Origin: Alphaproteobacteria bacterium
GTDB taxonomy: Bacteria > Pseudomonadota > Alphaproteobacteria > Caulobacterales > Caulobacteraceae
Length of the DNA stretch: 5,389 nt
Direction: 5' to 3'
NCBI GenBank assembly: GCA_018895795.1
Contig: JAHINZ010000318.1
Span: forward strand, 1 to 5,389
Shown piece by piece: positions 1-4,915 of this stretch. The number at the start of each line of letters is the position of its first letter. The first letter of the stretch is position 1. A program made the position numbers and the translations under genes. The notes beneath the pieces are model-generated. The model was not told the origin of the DNA, searched no databases, and saw only the letters and a program-made list of their open reading frames with translations.

Positions 1-127
1 AGACTGGAAAGCCGCCAAAGGTCGTCCTGGTGGCCCTGATGCGAAAGCTCATCACCATCCTCAACGCCATGCTCCGCGATAACGCATCCTGGCGCGCCGC
101 TACCGCATAGCTTCAAGACAGTTGCTC
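1..127 (+). mobile_element. right end of an IS110-family insertion sequence
   Basis: The mobile element is inferred from the transposase C-terminus. Its right boundary cannot be fixed because IS110 elements lack clear terminal inverted repeats; the end given is approximate. Very little non-coding sequence can follow the transposase before the neighbouring gene and repeat begin. This suggests a long non-coding left end outside the window, as in the IS110 rather than the IS1111 subgroup (inference). Confidence 0.6.
3..110 (+). CDS. IS110-family transposase, C-terminal end (partial)
   Basis: Only the last 35 codons are visible, read in frame from base 3 to a TAG at 108-110. The peptide contains GKPPKVVLVALMRKL followed by ITILNAMLRDNASW, which I recognise as the C-terminal signature of IS110-family transposases (Transposase_20 region). 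These are DEDD-type recombinases that move the element without long terminal inverted repeats. In known members they are guided by a bridge RNA encoded in a non-coding end of the element. The gene converges on the GTA cluster and stops about 15 bases before the stop codon of the gp14-like gene. The right end of the element should therefore lie in roughly 111-130, close against a palindromic repeat. The catalytic N-terminal domain is outside the window, so whether the element is intact cannot be judged. Confidence 0.85.
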   Translation, partial: TGKPPKVVLVALMRKLITILNAMLRDNASWRAATA

Positions 128-743
128 ACCCTCCCACCGCTTCGCGGCGGGTCCCTCCCTCTCCCGCAAGGGGAGAGGGCGCGCGACAGGGAAACCGGAA
201 CGCCGCCGCCAGCCGTGTCCGCCACCAGGGTCCCAGCCAGCTTTCGACGCAGGCGCGGCCCCAATAGGCGTGGATCATGCGGCCTGGCCCCGAGACGATC
301 GCGCAGTGCTTGGCCACGGCGCCGGGCGCGATGCGGAACACCAGCACGTCGCCGGGCCCGGCCGCCTCCAAGTCCAGCGGGACCAGCCAGCGCCCCAGGG
401 CCTGAAGCAGAATCTCGCGTTCGCCTAGCTCGGCCCAGTCGGGGCGGTAGGGCGGCGCGGGCTCCGGCTCGTCGCCATACAGCGCCCGCCAGACCCCGCG
501 CACCAGGCCCAGACAGTCGCAGCCCGCCCCGCGCCGGCTGGCCTGGTGGCGGTAGGGGGTGCCCAGCCACAGACGGGCTTCGGCGAGGGCCAATGCCCTC
601 GCCTCAATAATCTTGTCATCCCGGAAGCCTCGCAGAGGCTGTCCGGGACCCAGGGGCAACCGCATTGCCTTGGCCCCTGGGTCCCGGCGCTCCGCTTCGC
701 TGCGGCCGGGATGACAAGGAAAAGGAACAGTCACGCCCCTCAC
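126..743 (-). CDS. GTA gp14-like NlpC/P60 family cell-wall peptidase
   Basis: This is probably the tail-associated cysteine peptidase that cuts peptidoglycan during DNA delivery. Numbered from the GTG at 743 (205 aa), the core starts near residue 45. It shows LWLGTPYRHQ (58-67), the catalytic-Cys motif GCDCLGL (Cys77), KHCAIV (His146) and MIHAYWG (His158), matching NlpC/P60 proteins of the RcGTA gp14 type. The family is usually about 150 aa. Here residues 9-44 are encoded by a palindromic repeat (612-718). The last 20 residues after AFRFP (185) come from a second repeat. The GTG at 743 overlaps the gp13-like stop (GTGA), like other junctions here, and a purine-rich GGGGGGAAG lies upstream. 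Alternative starts are an ATG at 665, inside the repeat, and a TTG at 593. Family assignment is firm; the true N-terminus is uncertain. Confidence 0.9.
   Translation of the reverse strand: MRGVTVPFPCHPGRSEAERRDPGAKAMRLPLGPGQPLRGFRDDKIIEARALALAEARLWLGTPYRHQASRRGAGCDCLGLVRGVWRALYGDEPEPAPPYRPDWAELGEREILLQALGRWLVPLDLEAAGPGDVLVFRIAPGAVAKHCAIVSGPGRMIHAYWGRACVESWLGPWWRTRLAAAFRFPCRAPSPLAGEGGTRREAVGG
128..185. repeat. palindromic repeat after the gp14-like gene (R7)
   Basis: This short element contains a small CCGC/GCGG hairpin at 137-147. It also has a perfect 9-bp stem CCCTCTCCC (157-165) pairing with GGGAGAGGG (171-179). The style resembles other alphaproteobacterial intergenic repeats, but its sequence differs from the CCCCCTCC-rich elements elsewhere in this window. 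It overlaps the last 20 codons of the gp14-like reading frame. No T-tract follows the stem on either strand, so it is not a standard intrinsic terminator. Confidence 0.6.
612..718. repeat. nested palindromic element inside the 5' part of gp14 (R6)
   Basis: The element has perfect 13-bp terminal inverted repeats: CTTGTCATCCCGG (612-624) and CCGGGATGACAAG (706-718). Nested inside is a 15-bp perfect stem, CCGGGACCCAGGGGC (643-657) with its complement at 673-687. A 6-bp hairpin AGCCTC/GAGGCT lies at 626-640. It differs from the CCCCCTCC-type repeats of the window. On the minus strand it is open in the gp14 frame and encodes residues such as HPGRSEAERRDPG, a translation I associate with dispersed alphaproteobacterial repeats. 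Confidence 0.8.
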
Positions 744-1384
744 CGCTTCCCCCCGTCATGACGCTCGCCCTCGGACGGGTACAGCGTCAGAAAGTCCTCA
801 CCCGGCGTGGTGGGAAAGCCGCGGAAGTTGACGCCGTTGGCGAAGGCGCCGACACACGTCGTCCAGCGCTTGTCACAGGAAACGCCGGGCGCGGCCGAGA
901 CCCCGCAGCGAGCGTCGCCGAACACGGCGTCGCACAGCCGGCCGAAGGTCCGCCCCGCCATCCGCTCCAGATCGGCCAGCGGTCCTTCCAGCTCGGCGGT
1001 GAAGGCTTGGCCCTCCCGGCGGAGCCGGGCGATGCGAGCGGTCCACAGGCGCACCACCAGCGCCGGTTGGCTCCAGTCGACGCGCAGACAGGTCACCGAC
1101 GCGCCGTCATACAGCCCGGCCTCCAGGTCAGCCTCGGTCACCGCGCTGTCGTCCAGCGCCCCGAGGGCGGCGGCCAGGCCGGGGGCGAAGCCGGCGGCGG
1201 TCTCGTGGGCTCCGGCGCTCCAGCCGGTGGCGGCCCGGCAGATCACGCCGTTGACCACCAGGTCGCGATCATGGTCGGTGAAGCCCAGCACCGGGCCGTC
1301 GGCCCGGGTCAGGATCCAGGCGCAGCAGAGGCCGGCGACCCCGCCGTCGAGCCGGGCGGCGAGGTCCGCAGGGATCGCGCGCAT
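740..1384 (-). CDS. GTA gp13-like tail hub protein (DUF2163 / phage BR0599 family)
   Basis: This is a 214-aa tail hub protein, expected to join the distal tail ring to the tip. Family marks are AAGFAPGL (63-70) and GFTDHDRDL (34-42) in the DUF2163 part, then CDKRWTTC (170-177), FANGVNFRGFP (181-191) and PGED (194-197) in the BR0599 part. Four cysteines, C151-x8-C160-x9-C170-x6-C177, match the arrangement expected for the iron-sulfur site of lambda gpL-like hub proteins. From memory, DUF2163 proteins are near 290 aa and carry a segment of many tens of residues between the second and third cysteine; here only nine remain. The frame is open, so this is a compact variant or an in-frame deletion rather than a frameshift. 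The ATG at 1384 overlaps the gp12 stop by one base, and GAGGTG (1393-1398) is a good ribosome binding site. Confidence 0.92.
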   Translation of the reverse strand: MRAIPADLAARLDGGVAGLCCAWILTRADGPVLGFTDHDRDLVVNGVICRAATGWSAGAHETAAGFAPGLAAALGALDDSAVTEADLEAGLYDGASVTCLRVDWSQPALVVRLWTARIARLRREGQAFTAELEGPLADLERMAGRTFGRLCDAVFGDARCGVSAAPGVSCDKRWTTCVGAFANGVNFRGFPTTPGEDFLTLYPSEGERHDGGKR

Positions 1385-2016
1385 CAGGCCCGCACCTCGA
1401 CCAGCGGACAGGCCACGATCCGCGCGGCGGAAAAGCCCTCCAGGGTCAGGTCCAGCCGGTCGATGTCGAACCGGACCGGGGTGTCGAACTCGAAACCGGC
1501 GGTGATCGCCGCGCCGACCGCCGGGGCGGTGGCCAGGGTGACCAGGCCCGTGGCGGCATCGACACTGAACGCGGCCCCGGCCAGCACGACCCCGGCCACG
1601 GCGACCTTCACCGTCCCGGCCACCGGCTTTTCGATGGGCCGGCTGACCGCCTCGGCCCCGGTTCCGTAGGCCTTGGCCAGGGGGAAGGTCCTGCGCGCGC
1701 CGTCGCCGGTCCCGATCGCCTGATCGCCGGCCGCCGGCTGGGCCGAGGGCGGGCACGACTTGAAATCGGCCGGATCACGGAACCGGAAGCCGAACAGTCG
1801 CCCGCGCCGGGCCTCGAAAAACGCCACCAGGGCGGCGGCGTCGTCCAGCGGTCGCACGGCGGTGGCGATCAGATAGCGGCGGCGGCCCTGGGCCCAGGGA
1901 CTGGCGCGGCGCTCGTGGCCCGAGGCCAGGGTCACCACCTCGGTGCGCCGCTCGACGCCGCCGGTGCAGCCGAACGCCAGCCGCGCGGGCAAACGGAGGT
2001 CATGAAAGGCGCTCAT
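1384..2016 (-). CDS. GTA gp12-like distal tail protein (DUF2460 / TIGR02217)
   Basis: This 210-aa protein is full length for the family and is expected to form the ring that connects the tail tube to the hub and baseplate. Diagnostic stretches are the N-terminal FHDLRLP (4-10), PWAQGRRRYLI (40-50), a helix with FFEARRGRLFGFRFRDP (66-82) and ADFKS (83-87), and the C-terminal FEFDTPVRFD (175-184). These match the DUF2460 proteins encoded just before DUF2163 proteins in GTA clusters. The ATG at 2016 has a strong AGGAG ribosome binding site at 2024-2028 with a 7-base spacer, stronger than most in the cluster. That suits a gene that cannot couple to its upstream neighbour, because a DUF805 gene and two repeats separate it from gp11. 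Its stop overlaps the gp13-like start by one base. Confidence 0.95.
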   Translation of the reverse strand: MSAFHDLRLPARLAFGCTGGVERRTEVVTLASGHERRASPWAQGRRRYLIATAVRPLDDAAALVAFFEARRGRLFGFRFRDPADFKSCPPSAQPAAGDQAIGTGDGARRTFPLAKAYGTGAEAVSRPIEKPVAGTVKVAVAGVVLAGAAFSVDAATGLVTLATAPAVGAAITAGFEFDTPVRFDIDRLDLTLEGFSAARIVACPLVEVRA

Positions 2017-2023
2017 CGGGGCG

Positions 2024-2028
2024 CTCCT
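2024..2028 (-). promoter_or_regulatory. strong ribosome binding site of the gp12-like gene
   Basis: AGGAG on the minus strand lies 7 bases upstream of the ATG at 2016. It supports that start and independent initiation after the interruption of the cluster by the DUF805 gene. Confidence 0.75.
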
Positions 2029-2059
2029 TGGAAGTTGGATTGATTTGGAAAGGCCGCGG

Positions 2060-2160
2060 GCCCCCTCCTGACCGCTTCGCGGTCGTCCGCCCCCGGCGGG
2101 GGCGGATGATTTCGTCTTCCCCCTCCGGGGGAGGAGCGCGAAGCGCAGAGGGGGCGAGTG
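2060..2160. repeat. palindromic repeat element between gp12 and DUF805 (R5)
   Basis: It contains the GACCGCTTCGCGGTC hairpin (2070-2084) and a near-palindrome around CCCCCGGCGGGGG (2090-2102). A TCTTCCCCCTCCGGGGG block starts at 2115, and the outer ends are CCCCCTC and GAGGGGG. It is a close direct copy of the element on the other side of the DUF805 gene. Bases 2060-2088 match 2733-2761 exactly (29 bp), and 2115-2139 match 2788-2812 exactly (25 bp). Confidence 0.85.
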
Positions 2161-2220
2161 GCGGCAAGATCAATCGCCGCCCGCGATTAAGTCTGCGTCA
2201 TGACCCGGTTTTCACTTCGC

Positions 2221-2248
2221 TTGCCGCGGGTCAGTCCCTAGGTATGGG
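2221..2248 (+). promoter_or_regulatory. possible promoter of the DUF805 gene
   Basis: TTGCCG (2221-2226) and TATGGG (2243-2248) are separated by 16 bases, with TCAGTCCCTAGG in the spacer. The -10 box matches the general sigma-70 consensus poorly. The predicted transcript would start very close to the ribosome binding site. It is the best candidate I see in the 107 bases between the repeat and the gene, but it is weak. Confidence 0.25.
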
Positions 2249-2267
2249 CTACGAATTGGAGACCGAC

Positions 2268-2726
2268 ATGGACTGGAAGACCCTGTTCTTTTCACCGGAA
2301 GGCCGTATCGGCCGGCAGGCGTTCTGGATCGGCTGGCTGTGCCTGCTGGGCGCCAACGTGGTGGCGGGGTGGGTGCCGGTGCTGGGCTGGATGCTGTCGC
2401 TGGCCTCGATCTACGGCTCGGTGTGCATCCACACCAAGCGCTTGCACGACATGGGTCAGACCGGCTGGTGGCAGGTTCTGCCCTGGGTGTTTGGTCCGGT
2501 GCTGGTGTTCGGCGCGGCGGTCTCGATCGGCGTCACGGCGGCCATCGCCAGCCTGACCCACGGCGAGCCCGACCTGGCGGCCCTGTCCGCCCTGGGCGGG
2601 TTCTTCATCTCGCTGTTCATCGCCTTCGCGGTGTGGCTGGCCTTCACCCTGTGGGTCGGGTTCAGCCTGGGCCAGCCCGGCGCCAACAAGTACGGCGCCG
2701 CGCCGACCGGTTCGCTGGCGATCTAG
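2268..2726 (+). CDS. DUF805 family inner-membrane protein
   Basis: This is a 152-aa membrane protein of unknown function. The opening FFSPEGRIGRQAFWIGW (7-23), the loop KRLHDMGQTGWW (57-68) and the C-terminal GFSLGQPGANKYG (131-143) are the conserved DUF805 marks. Hydrophobic segments lie at about 18-34, 37-53, 69-94 and 109-134, consistent with four membrane spans. The ATG at 2268 was chosen because GGAGA (2258-2262) sits 5 bases upstream and the conserved region starts at once. An in-frame ATG at 2244 would add eight residues but has no good ribosome binding site. It is the only complete plus-strand gene here, lies between two tail genes, and is flanked by direct copies of a palindromic repeat. 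That suggests cargo or an insertion rather than a structural GTA gene. Its codon use is GC-rich like its neighbours. Confidence 0.93.
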   Translation: MDWKTLFFSPEGRIGRQAFWIGWLCLLGANVVAGWVPVLGWMLSLASIYGSVCIHTKRLHDMGQTGWWQVLPWVFGPVLVFGAAVSIGVTAAIASLTHGEPDLAALSALGGFFISLFIAFAVWLAFTLWVGFSLGQPGANKYGAAPTGSLAI

Positions 2727-2837
2727 CCACTCGCCCCCTCCTGACCGCTTCGCGGTCGTCCTCCCCCGGAGGGGGAAGACGGAGTCATCTTCCCCCTCCG
2801 GGGGAGGAGCGCCGAAGGCGCGGAGGGGGCCAGTGCG
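2727..2837. repeat. palindromic repeat element between DUF805 and gp11 (R4)
   Basis: The core is a perfect 21-bp inverted repeat, 2759-2779 with 2788-2808, around an 8-base loop. It is preceded by a GACCGCTTCGCGGTC hairpin (2743-2757) and bounded by GCCCCCTC on the left and GAGGGGGC on the right. It begins one base after the DUF805 stop and ends five bases before the gp11-like stop, so it fills the space between the two convergent genes. A transcript from either side would fold into a very stable hairpin, but there is no T-tract. It could act as a bidirectional barrier or 3'-end protector (inference). Confidence 0.85.
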
Positions 2838-2841
2838 CAAG

Positions 2842-3363
2842 CTAAAGCCCCCGCGCCCCCAAACTCACCGCCCGGGCCAGGGCCTGGGCCAGCTGGGCGT
2901 CGGACCGCGCCAGGCCCGCCGCGTCGCCGCCCGAGACATTGACCGTCACCGAGACGCCGCCGCTTCCCAGCGGCTCGACCGACCCGGCCGAGGCCGGGCG
3001 AAACACCTCCGGGCCGCGCTCGCCGACCAGATAGGCCCCGTCGCCGCCGACCGGGCCGCCGTCGGCCCGCGCGCCGGAAAACACCCCCGACACCGCGCCG
3101 CTCACCGCATCGGCCAGGCCGCCGCCCTTCAGGGCCGCCCCGGCCGCGCCGATCACCGCCCGCGCCAGCTCGGCCAGCGAGATCTCGCCGTCGGCGGCGG
3201 CGCGGGCCAGGGACTTGGCCAGGCTGGACCCGGCCCGGGCGAAGGCCTCGTCGATCGACCGCGCCGCCTTTTCGGCCGGGGCCTTCAGGGACTCCAACGC
3301 GGCCGCGGCCTGCGCCGCCTTGGCCGGAACGCCCGACAGGCCGTCGGGCTCGAAACTGTTCAT
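2842..3363 (-). CDS. GTA gp11-like tail tape measure protein
   Basis: This 173-aa protein would set tail length and line the tail lumen. Residues 12-100 are alanine-rich and helical. They are followed by the typical C-terminal tape-measure motif ARADGGPVGGDGAYLVGERG (99-118) with PEVFRP (119-124), then a beta-like VSVTVNVSGGD (137-147) and a final helix. From memory the R. capsulatus homologue is somewhat over 200 aa, so this one is short and predicts a short tail. The ATG at 3363 overlaps the gp10.1 stop (ATGA), and AGGAG at 3372-3376 lies 8 bases upstream inside gp10.1. The frame is intact to its TAG. What follows is not gp12 but a repeat, a DUF805 gene on the other strand and a second repeat. 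Confidence 0.9.
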   Translation of the reverse strand: MNSFEPDGLSGVPAKAAQAAAALESLKAPAEKAARSIDEAFARAGSSLAKSLARAAADGEISLAELARAVIGAAGAALKGGGLADAVSGAVSGVFSGARADGGPVGGDGAYLVGERGPEVFRPASAGSVEPLGSGGVSVTVNVSGGDAAGLARSDAQLAQALARAVSLGARGL

Positions 3364-3542
3364 GGACGGGTCTCCTCATCGGGAAAGCGGGCGATCAAGG
3401 CGTTCAGGGCCGGGCGGCCCAGGCTCGGCGCGGCCGGCGTCGCGGTCAGGGCCCGCCACTCGCGCAGGGACAGCCGCCAGAACGCCTCGGGCGGAACCGA
3501 CAGCCGGACCGCCAGCCGTAGCGCCGCGTCCCAGCCGCTCAT
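3360..3542 (-). CDS. GTA gp10.1-like small tail assembly chaperone (rcc01693 type)
   Basis: This small gene encodes 60 aa. Its sequence WDAALRLAVRLSVPPEAFWR (4-23) and LSLREWRAL (24-32) resembles the small phage tail assembly chaperones (Phage_TAC_6 / DUF2376 type) found between gp10 and gp11 in GTA clusters. It probably helps load tail tube subunits onto the tape measure; this role is inferred from position and family. The ATG at 3542 sits in an ATGA overlap with the gp10 stop and has no recognisable ribosome binding site, so it depends on translational coupling. Its own stop overlaps the gp11 start in the same way. The frame stays open further upstream, to 3755, but that part is the out-of-frame shadow of gp10. 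Confidence 0.83.
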   Translation of the reverse strand: MSGWDAALRLAVRLSVPPEAFWRLSLREWRALTATPAAPSLGRPALNALIARFPDEETRP

Positions 3543-3820
3543 GCCGAGGCGGCCAGGGCGGCGGCCACGGCGGCGACAGCCTCGGGGATCGTGACGGGTC
3601 CGACCTCGGCCGGCTCGCCGCCGCCGTCCAGCAGGGCGGCCAGCACGGCCAGCAGCTCGCGGGCCGACAGGGTCTCCATCCGGGCCGGCAGGTCGCGCCA
3701 ATCGGCCAGGTTCAAAGCGCCCTCGATCCGGGCCAGGGCGCCCAGGGTCAGGCACAGACGGCGCGGGTTTCCGGCCAGGGTGACCACGACTTCGCCGCGG
3801 GCGGGATTGGGGGGTGGCAT
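3539..3820 (-). CDS. GTA gp10-like tail assembly protein (PF11836 type)
   Basis: This 93-aa protein belongs to the GTA gp10 family (Phage_TAC_11). The N-terminal part NPARGEVVVTLAGNPRRL (5-22), then CLTLGALARIEGAL (23-36), is the recognisable core. A helix LSARELLAVLAALL (51-64) follows, then an alanine-rich C-terminal helix. Its position between the tube protein and the tape measure suits a tail assembly chaperone role. The ATG at 3820 has AAGGAA (3828-3833) 7 bases upstream. The C-terminus overlaps gp10.1 by ATGA. In many siphophages the two chaperones in this position are joined by a programmed frameshift. I see no obvious slippery run near this stop, so simple coupling is the likelier arrangement. 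Confidence 0.87.
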   Translation of the reverse strand: MPPPNPARGEVVVTLAGNPRRLCLTLGALARIEGALNLADWRDLPARMETLSARELLAVLAALLDGGGEPAEVGPVTIPEAVAAVAAALAASA

Positions 3821-3827
3821 TTTTGAT

Positions 3828-3833
3828 TTCCTT
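3828..3833 (-). promoter_or_regulatory. ribosome binding site of the gp10-like gene
   Basis: AAGGAA on the minus strand, 7 bases before the ATG at 3820, fixes that start. It lies only a few bases downstream, in the sense of transcription, from the end of a palindromic repeat. Confidence 0.65.
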
Positions 3834-3838
3834 TGAAG

Positions 3839-3914
3839 GACTTGCCCCCTACGGACCGCTTCGCGGTCGTCTTCCCCCGGAGGGGGAAGATGGAGCGCGG
3901 AGGGGGCCAGTGCT
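3839..3914. repeat. palindromic repeat element between gp9 and gp10 (R3)
   Basis: This 76-bp element has the ends ACTTGCCCCCT and AGGGGGCCAGT. Inside are a GACCGCTTCGCGGTC hairpin (3853-3867) and an 8-bp stem CTTCCCCC/GGGGGAAG (3871-3889, loop GGA). It is the shortest and simplest of the CCCCCT-ended elements and fills most of the 101-base gap between the two genes. Transcription of gp10 must pass through it. Confidence 0.85.
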
Positions 3915-3921
3915 GGCCGAT

Positions 3922-4338
3922 CTAGATCGCGGTAAACGTCACCACCCCGGCCGAGGCCAGGCTCAGCGCGAAGGCCGCCTCGCCGTCGTGGTCGCCGGCA
4001 TAGTCGAGGGCCGCGACCAGGAACGGGCCTTCCAGCTGGCCGAAATCAGGGATCACCAGCCGCCAGACGCGGGCCGACTGGTCAAAGAAGCTCTGGCGCA
4101 CCTGGGCGTCGGAGGCCGCGTCGCGGAACACGCCCGAGCCCGACACCGCGCACGAGCGCACCCCCGCCCCGGCCAGCAGCTCGCGCCAGCGGCCCGCGCT
4201 GTCGCCGTCGGTGGCGTCGATGGTCTTGGCGTTGAGGCTGATGGTCCGGGCCCGCAGGCCCGCGACGCTGACGAAGGCCGGGGTCGGCGCTCCGTCGCTG
4301 ATCTTCAAGAGGATGTCCTTGCCGGCTTGAGCGGCCAT
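3922..4338 (-). CDS. GTA gp9-like major tail tube protein (TP901-1 family)
   Basis: This 138-aa protein is full length for the GTA tail tube family. It would assemble as stacked hexameric rings around the tape measure. Recognisable parts are AGKDILLKI (5-13), RARTISLNAKTIDATDGDSA (29-48) with GRWRELLAGAG (49-59), SGSGVFRDAASDAQVR (66-81), and FGQLEGPFLVAALDYAGDHD (99-118) followed by the C-terminal strand GEAAFALSLASAG (119-131). The aspartate-rich DATDGDSAGRW turn and the C-terminal GDHDGEAAF are typical of this family. The ATG at 4338 has GGAGAT (4345-4350) upstream. Repeats lie on both sides, so this highly expressed structural gene stands apart from coupled neighbours and must be initiated on its own. 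Confidence 0.92.
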   Translation of the reverse strand: MAAQAGKDILLKISDGAPTPAFVSVAGLRARTISLNAKTIDATDGDSAGRWRELLAGAGVRSCAVSGSGVFRDAASDAQVRQSFFDQSARVWRLVIPDFGQLEGPFLVAALDYAGDHDGEAAFALSLASAGVVTFTAI

Positions 4339-4344
4339 GGGGGG

Positions 4345-4350
4345 ATCTCC
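4345..4350 (-). promoter_or_regulatory. ribosome binding site of the gp9-like tail tube gene
   Basis: GGAGAT on the minus strand, 6 bases before the ATG at 4338, supports that start. Confidence 0.7.
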
Positions 4351-4366
4351 GTGTTGATGTCGGTGG

Positions 4367-4516
4367 ACTTGCCCCCTCCGCGCTTCGCGCTCCTCCCCCG
4401 GAGGGGGAAGATGAGGTGACGGCTTTCATCTTCCCCCTCCGGGGGAAGACGACCGCCCCCGGGTCGCGCGAAGAGCGCGCCCGAGGACAGGCTCCGCGGT
4501 CCGTAGGGGGCCAGTG
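4367..4516. repeat. composite palindromic repeat element between gp8 and gp9 (R2)
   Basis: This is one of the two longest elements (150 bp), with ends ACTTGCCCCCT and AGGGGGCCAGTG. It appears to be two units joined head to head: 4395-4414 pairs perfectly with 4426-4445 (20-bp stem, 11-base loop). The right part, 4426-4511, is an inverted copy of 5210-5295 with two mismatches in 86 bp. It has no T-tract and no coding capacity. Confidence 0.87.
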
Positions 4517-4525
4517 ATCGGTTCG

Positions 4526-4915
4526 CTAAACCGCCTCGCTGACCGCCCGCAGGCGCAGCAGGCCCAGGGTGGTTTCGCCGTCGGCGGCGCGGAACACGTC
4601 GGCATAGGCGACGCGCAGATTGACCAGCCTTCGACCCGGAATGGCCGGGCGGGCGTCGTGCAGGGCGGCGCGGACGGCGGCGACCACCGCCCGCGCCTCC
4701 TCGGGCCCGCCGAACCGCGAGACAGCGGTCAGGGTGACGACGTGCTCCAGGGTCTCGCCCTCGAGGACGCGGCTCTCCATGCGGCTGACGGCGAGGCAGG
4801 GATAGGTGGGAACCCGGGGCGCGCGGGCATAGATCCGCTGGCTCAGCAGGGCGGTCACGGCGGGCGCGGCCTTGAGGGCGGCGACCAGGCCGTCGGCGAG
4901 GACTTGATCGGTCAC
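4526..4915 (-). CDS. GTA gp8-like tail terminator protein (DUF3168)
   Basis: This 129-aa protein matches the DUF3168 family. It has an N-terminal helix LADGLVAALKAAPAVTALL (6-24), then RIYARAPRVPTYPCLAV (27-43), which follows the family pattern of a short stretch rich in arginine and proline. A strand HVVTLTAVSR (58-67) precedes a helix PEEARAVVAAVRAAL (71-85). In GTA particles this protein caps the tail and joins it to the head. The GTG at 4915 was chosen because it overlaps the gp6 stop as GTGA and because the family homology starts there. AAAGG (4923-4927) is a moderate ribosome binding site. The frame stays open upstream to 5350, but that part is a shadow of gp6 and a repeat. In R. capsulatus gp7 precedes gp8; here gp8 follows gp6 directly. 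Confidence 0.9.
   Translation of the reverse strand: MTDQVLADGLVAALKAAPAVTALLSQRIYARAPRVPTYPCLAVSRMESRVLEGETLEHVVTLTAVSRFGGPEEARAVVAAVRAALHDARPAIPGRRLVNLRVAYADVFRAADGETTLGLLRLRAVSEAV

Noticed and set aside
157..179. Intrinsic terminator after gp14
   Set aside because: The stem is good, but no T-tract follows it on either strand and it lies within the gp14 reading frame.
665..1669. Long open frame on the plus strand (334 codons)
   Set aside because: It runs antisense to the clearly recognisable gp13 and gp12 genes, has a low-complexity Gly/Ala/Arg composition and no family motifs. It is a GC-rich shadow.
2244..2270. Earlier start for the DUF805 gene at the ATG at 2244
   Set aside because: It has no clear ribosome binding site, whereas the ATG at 2268 has GGAGA at good spacing and the family homology begins there.
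2782..2786. GANTC (CcrM-type methylation) site in the loop of the R4 hairpin
   Set aside because: It is a single GAGTC. The other repeats do not share a site at this position, so a regulatory meaning is not supported.
2292..2840. Minus-strand open frame across the DUF805 gene
   Set aside because: It is antisense to a gene with firm DUF805 motifs, and part of it is repeat sequence.
2723..3379. Minus-strand open frame of 218 codons overlapping gp11 in another frame
   Set aside because: The peptide is almost only Gly, Arg and Pro. The gp11 frame with its VGERGPE motif explains the region.
3539..3542. Programmed frameshift joining gp10 and gp10.1 like phage G/GT chaperones
   Set aside because: No slippery run is visible before the gp10 stop, and gp10.1 has its own ATG in an ATGA overlap. 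Ordinary coupling is simpler.
2833..3594. Plus-strand open frame of 253 codons opposite gp11 and gp10.1
   Set aside because: Its composition is arginine-rich and repetitive with no motif, and it begins in a repeat. It is a shadow of the tape measure gene.
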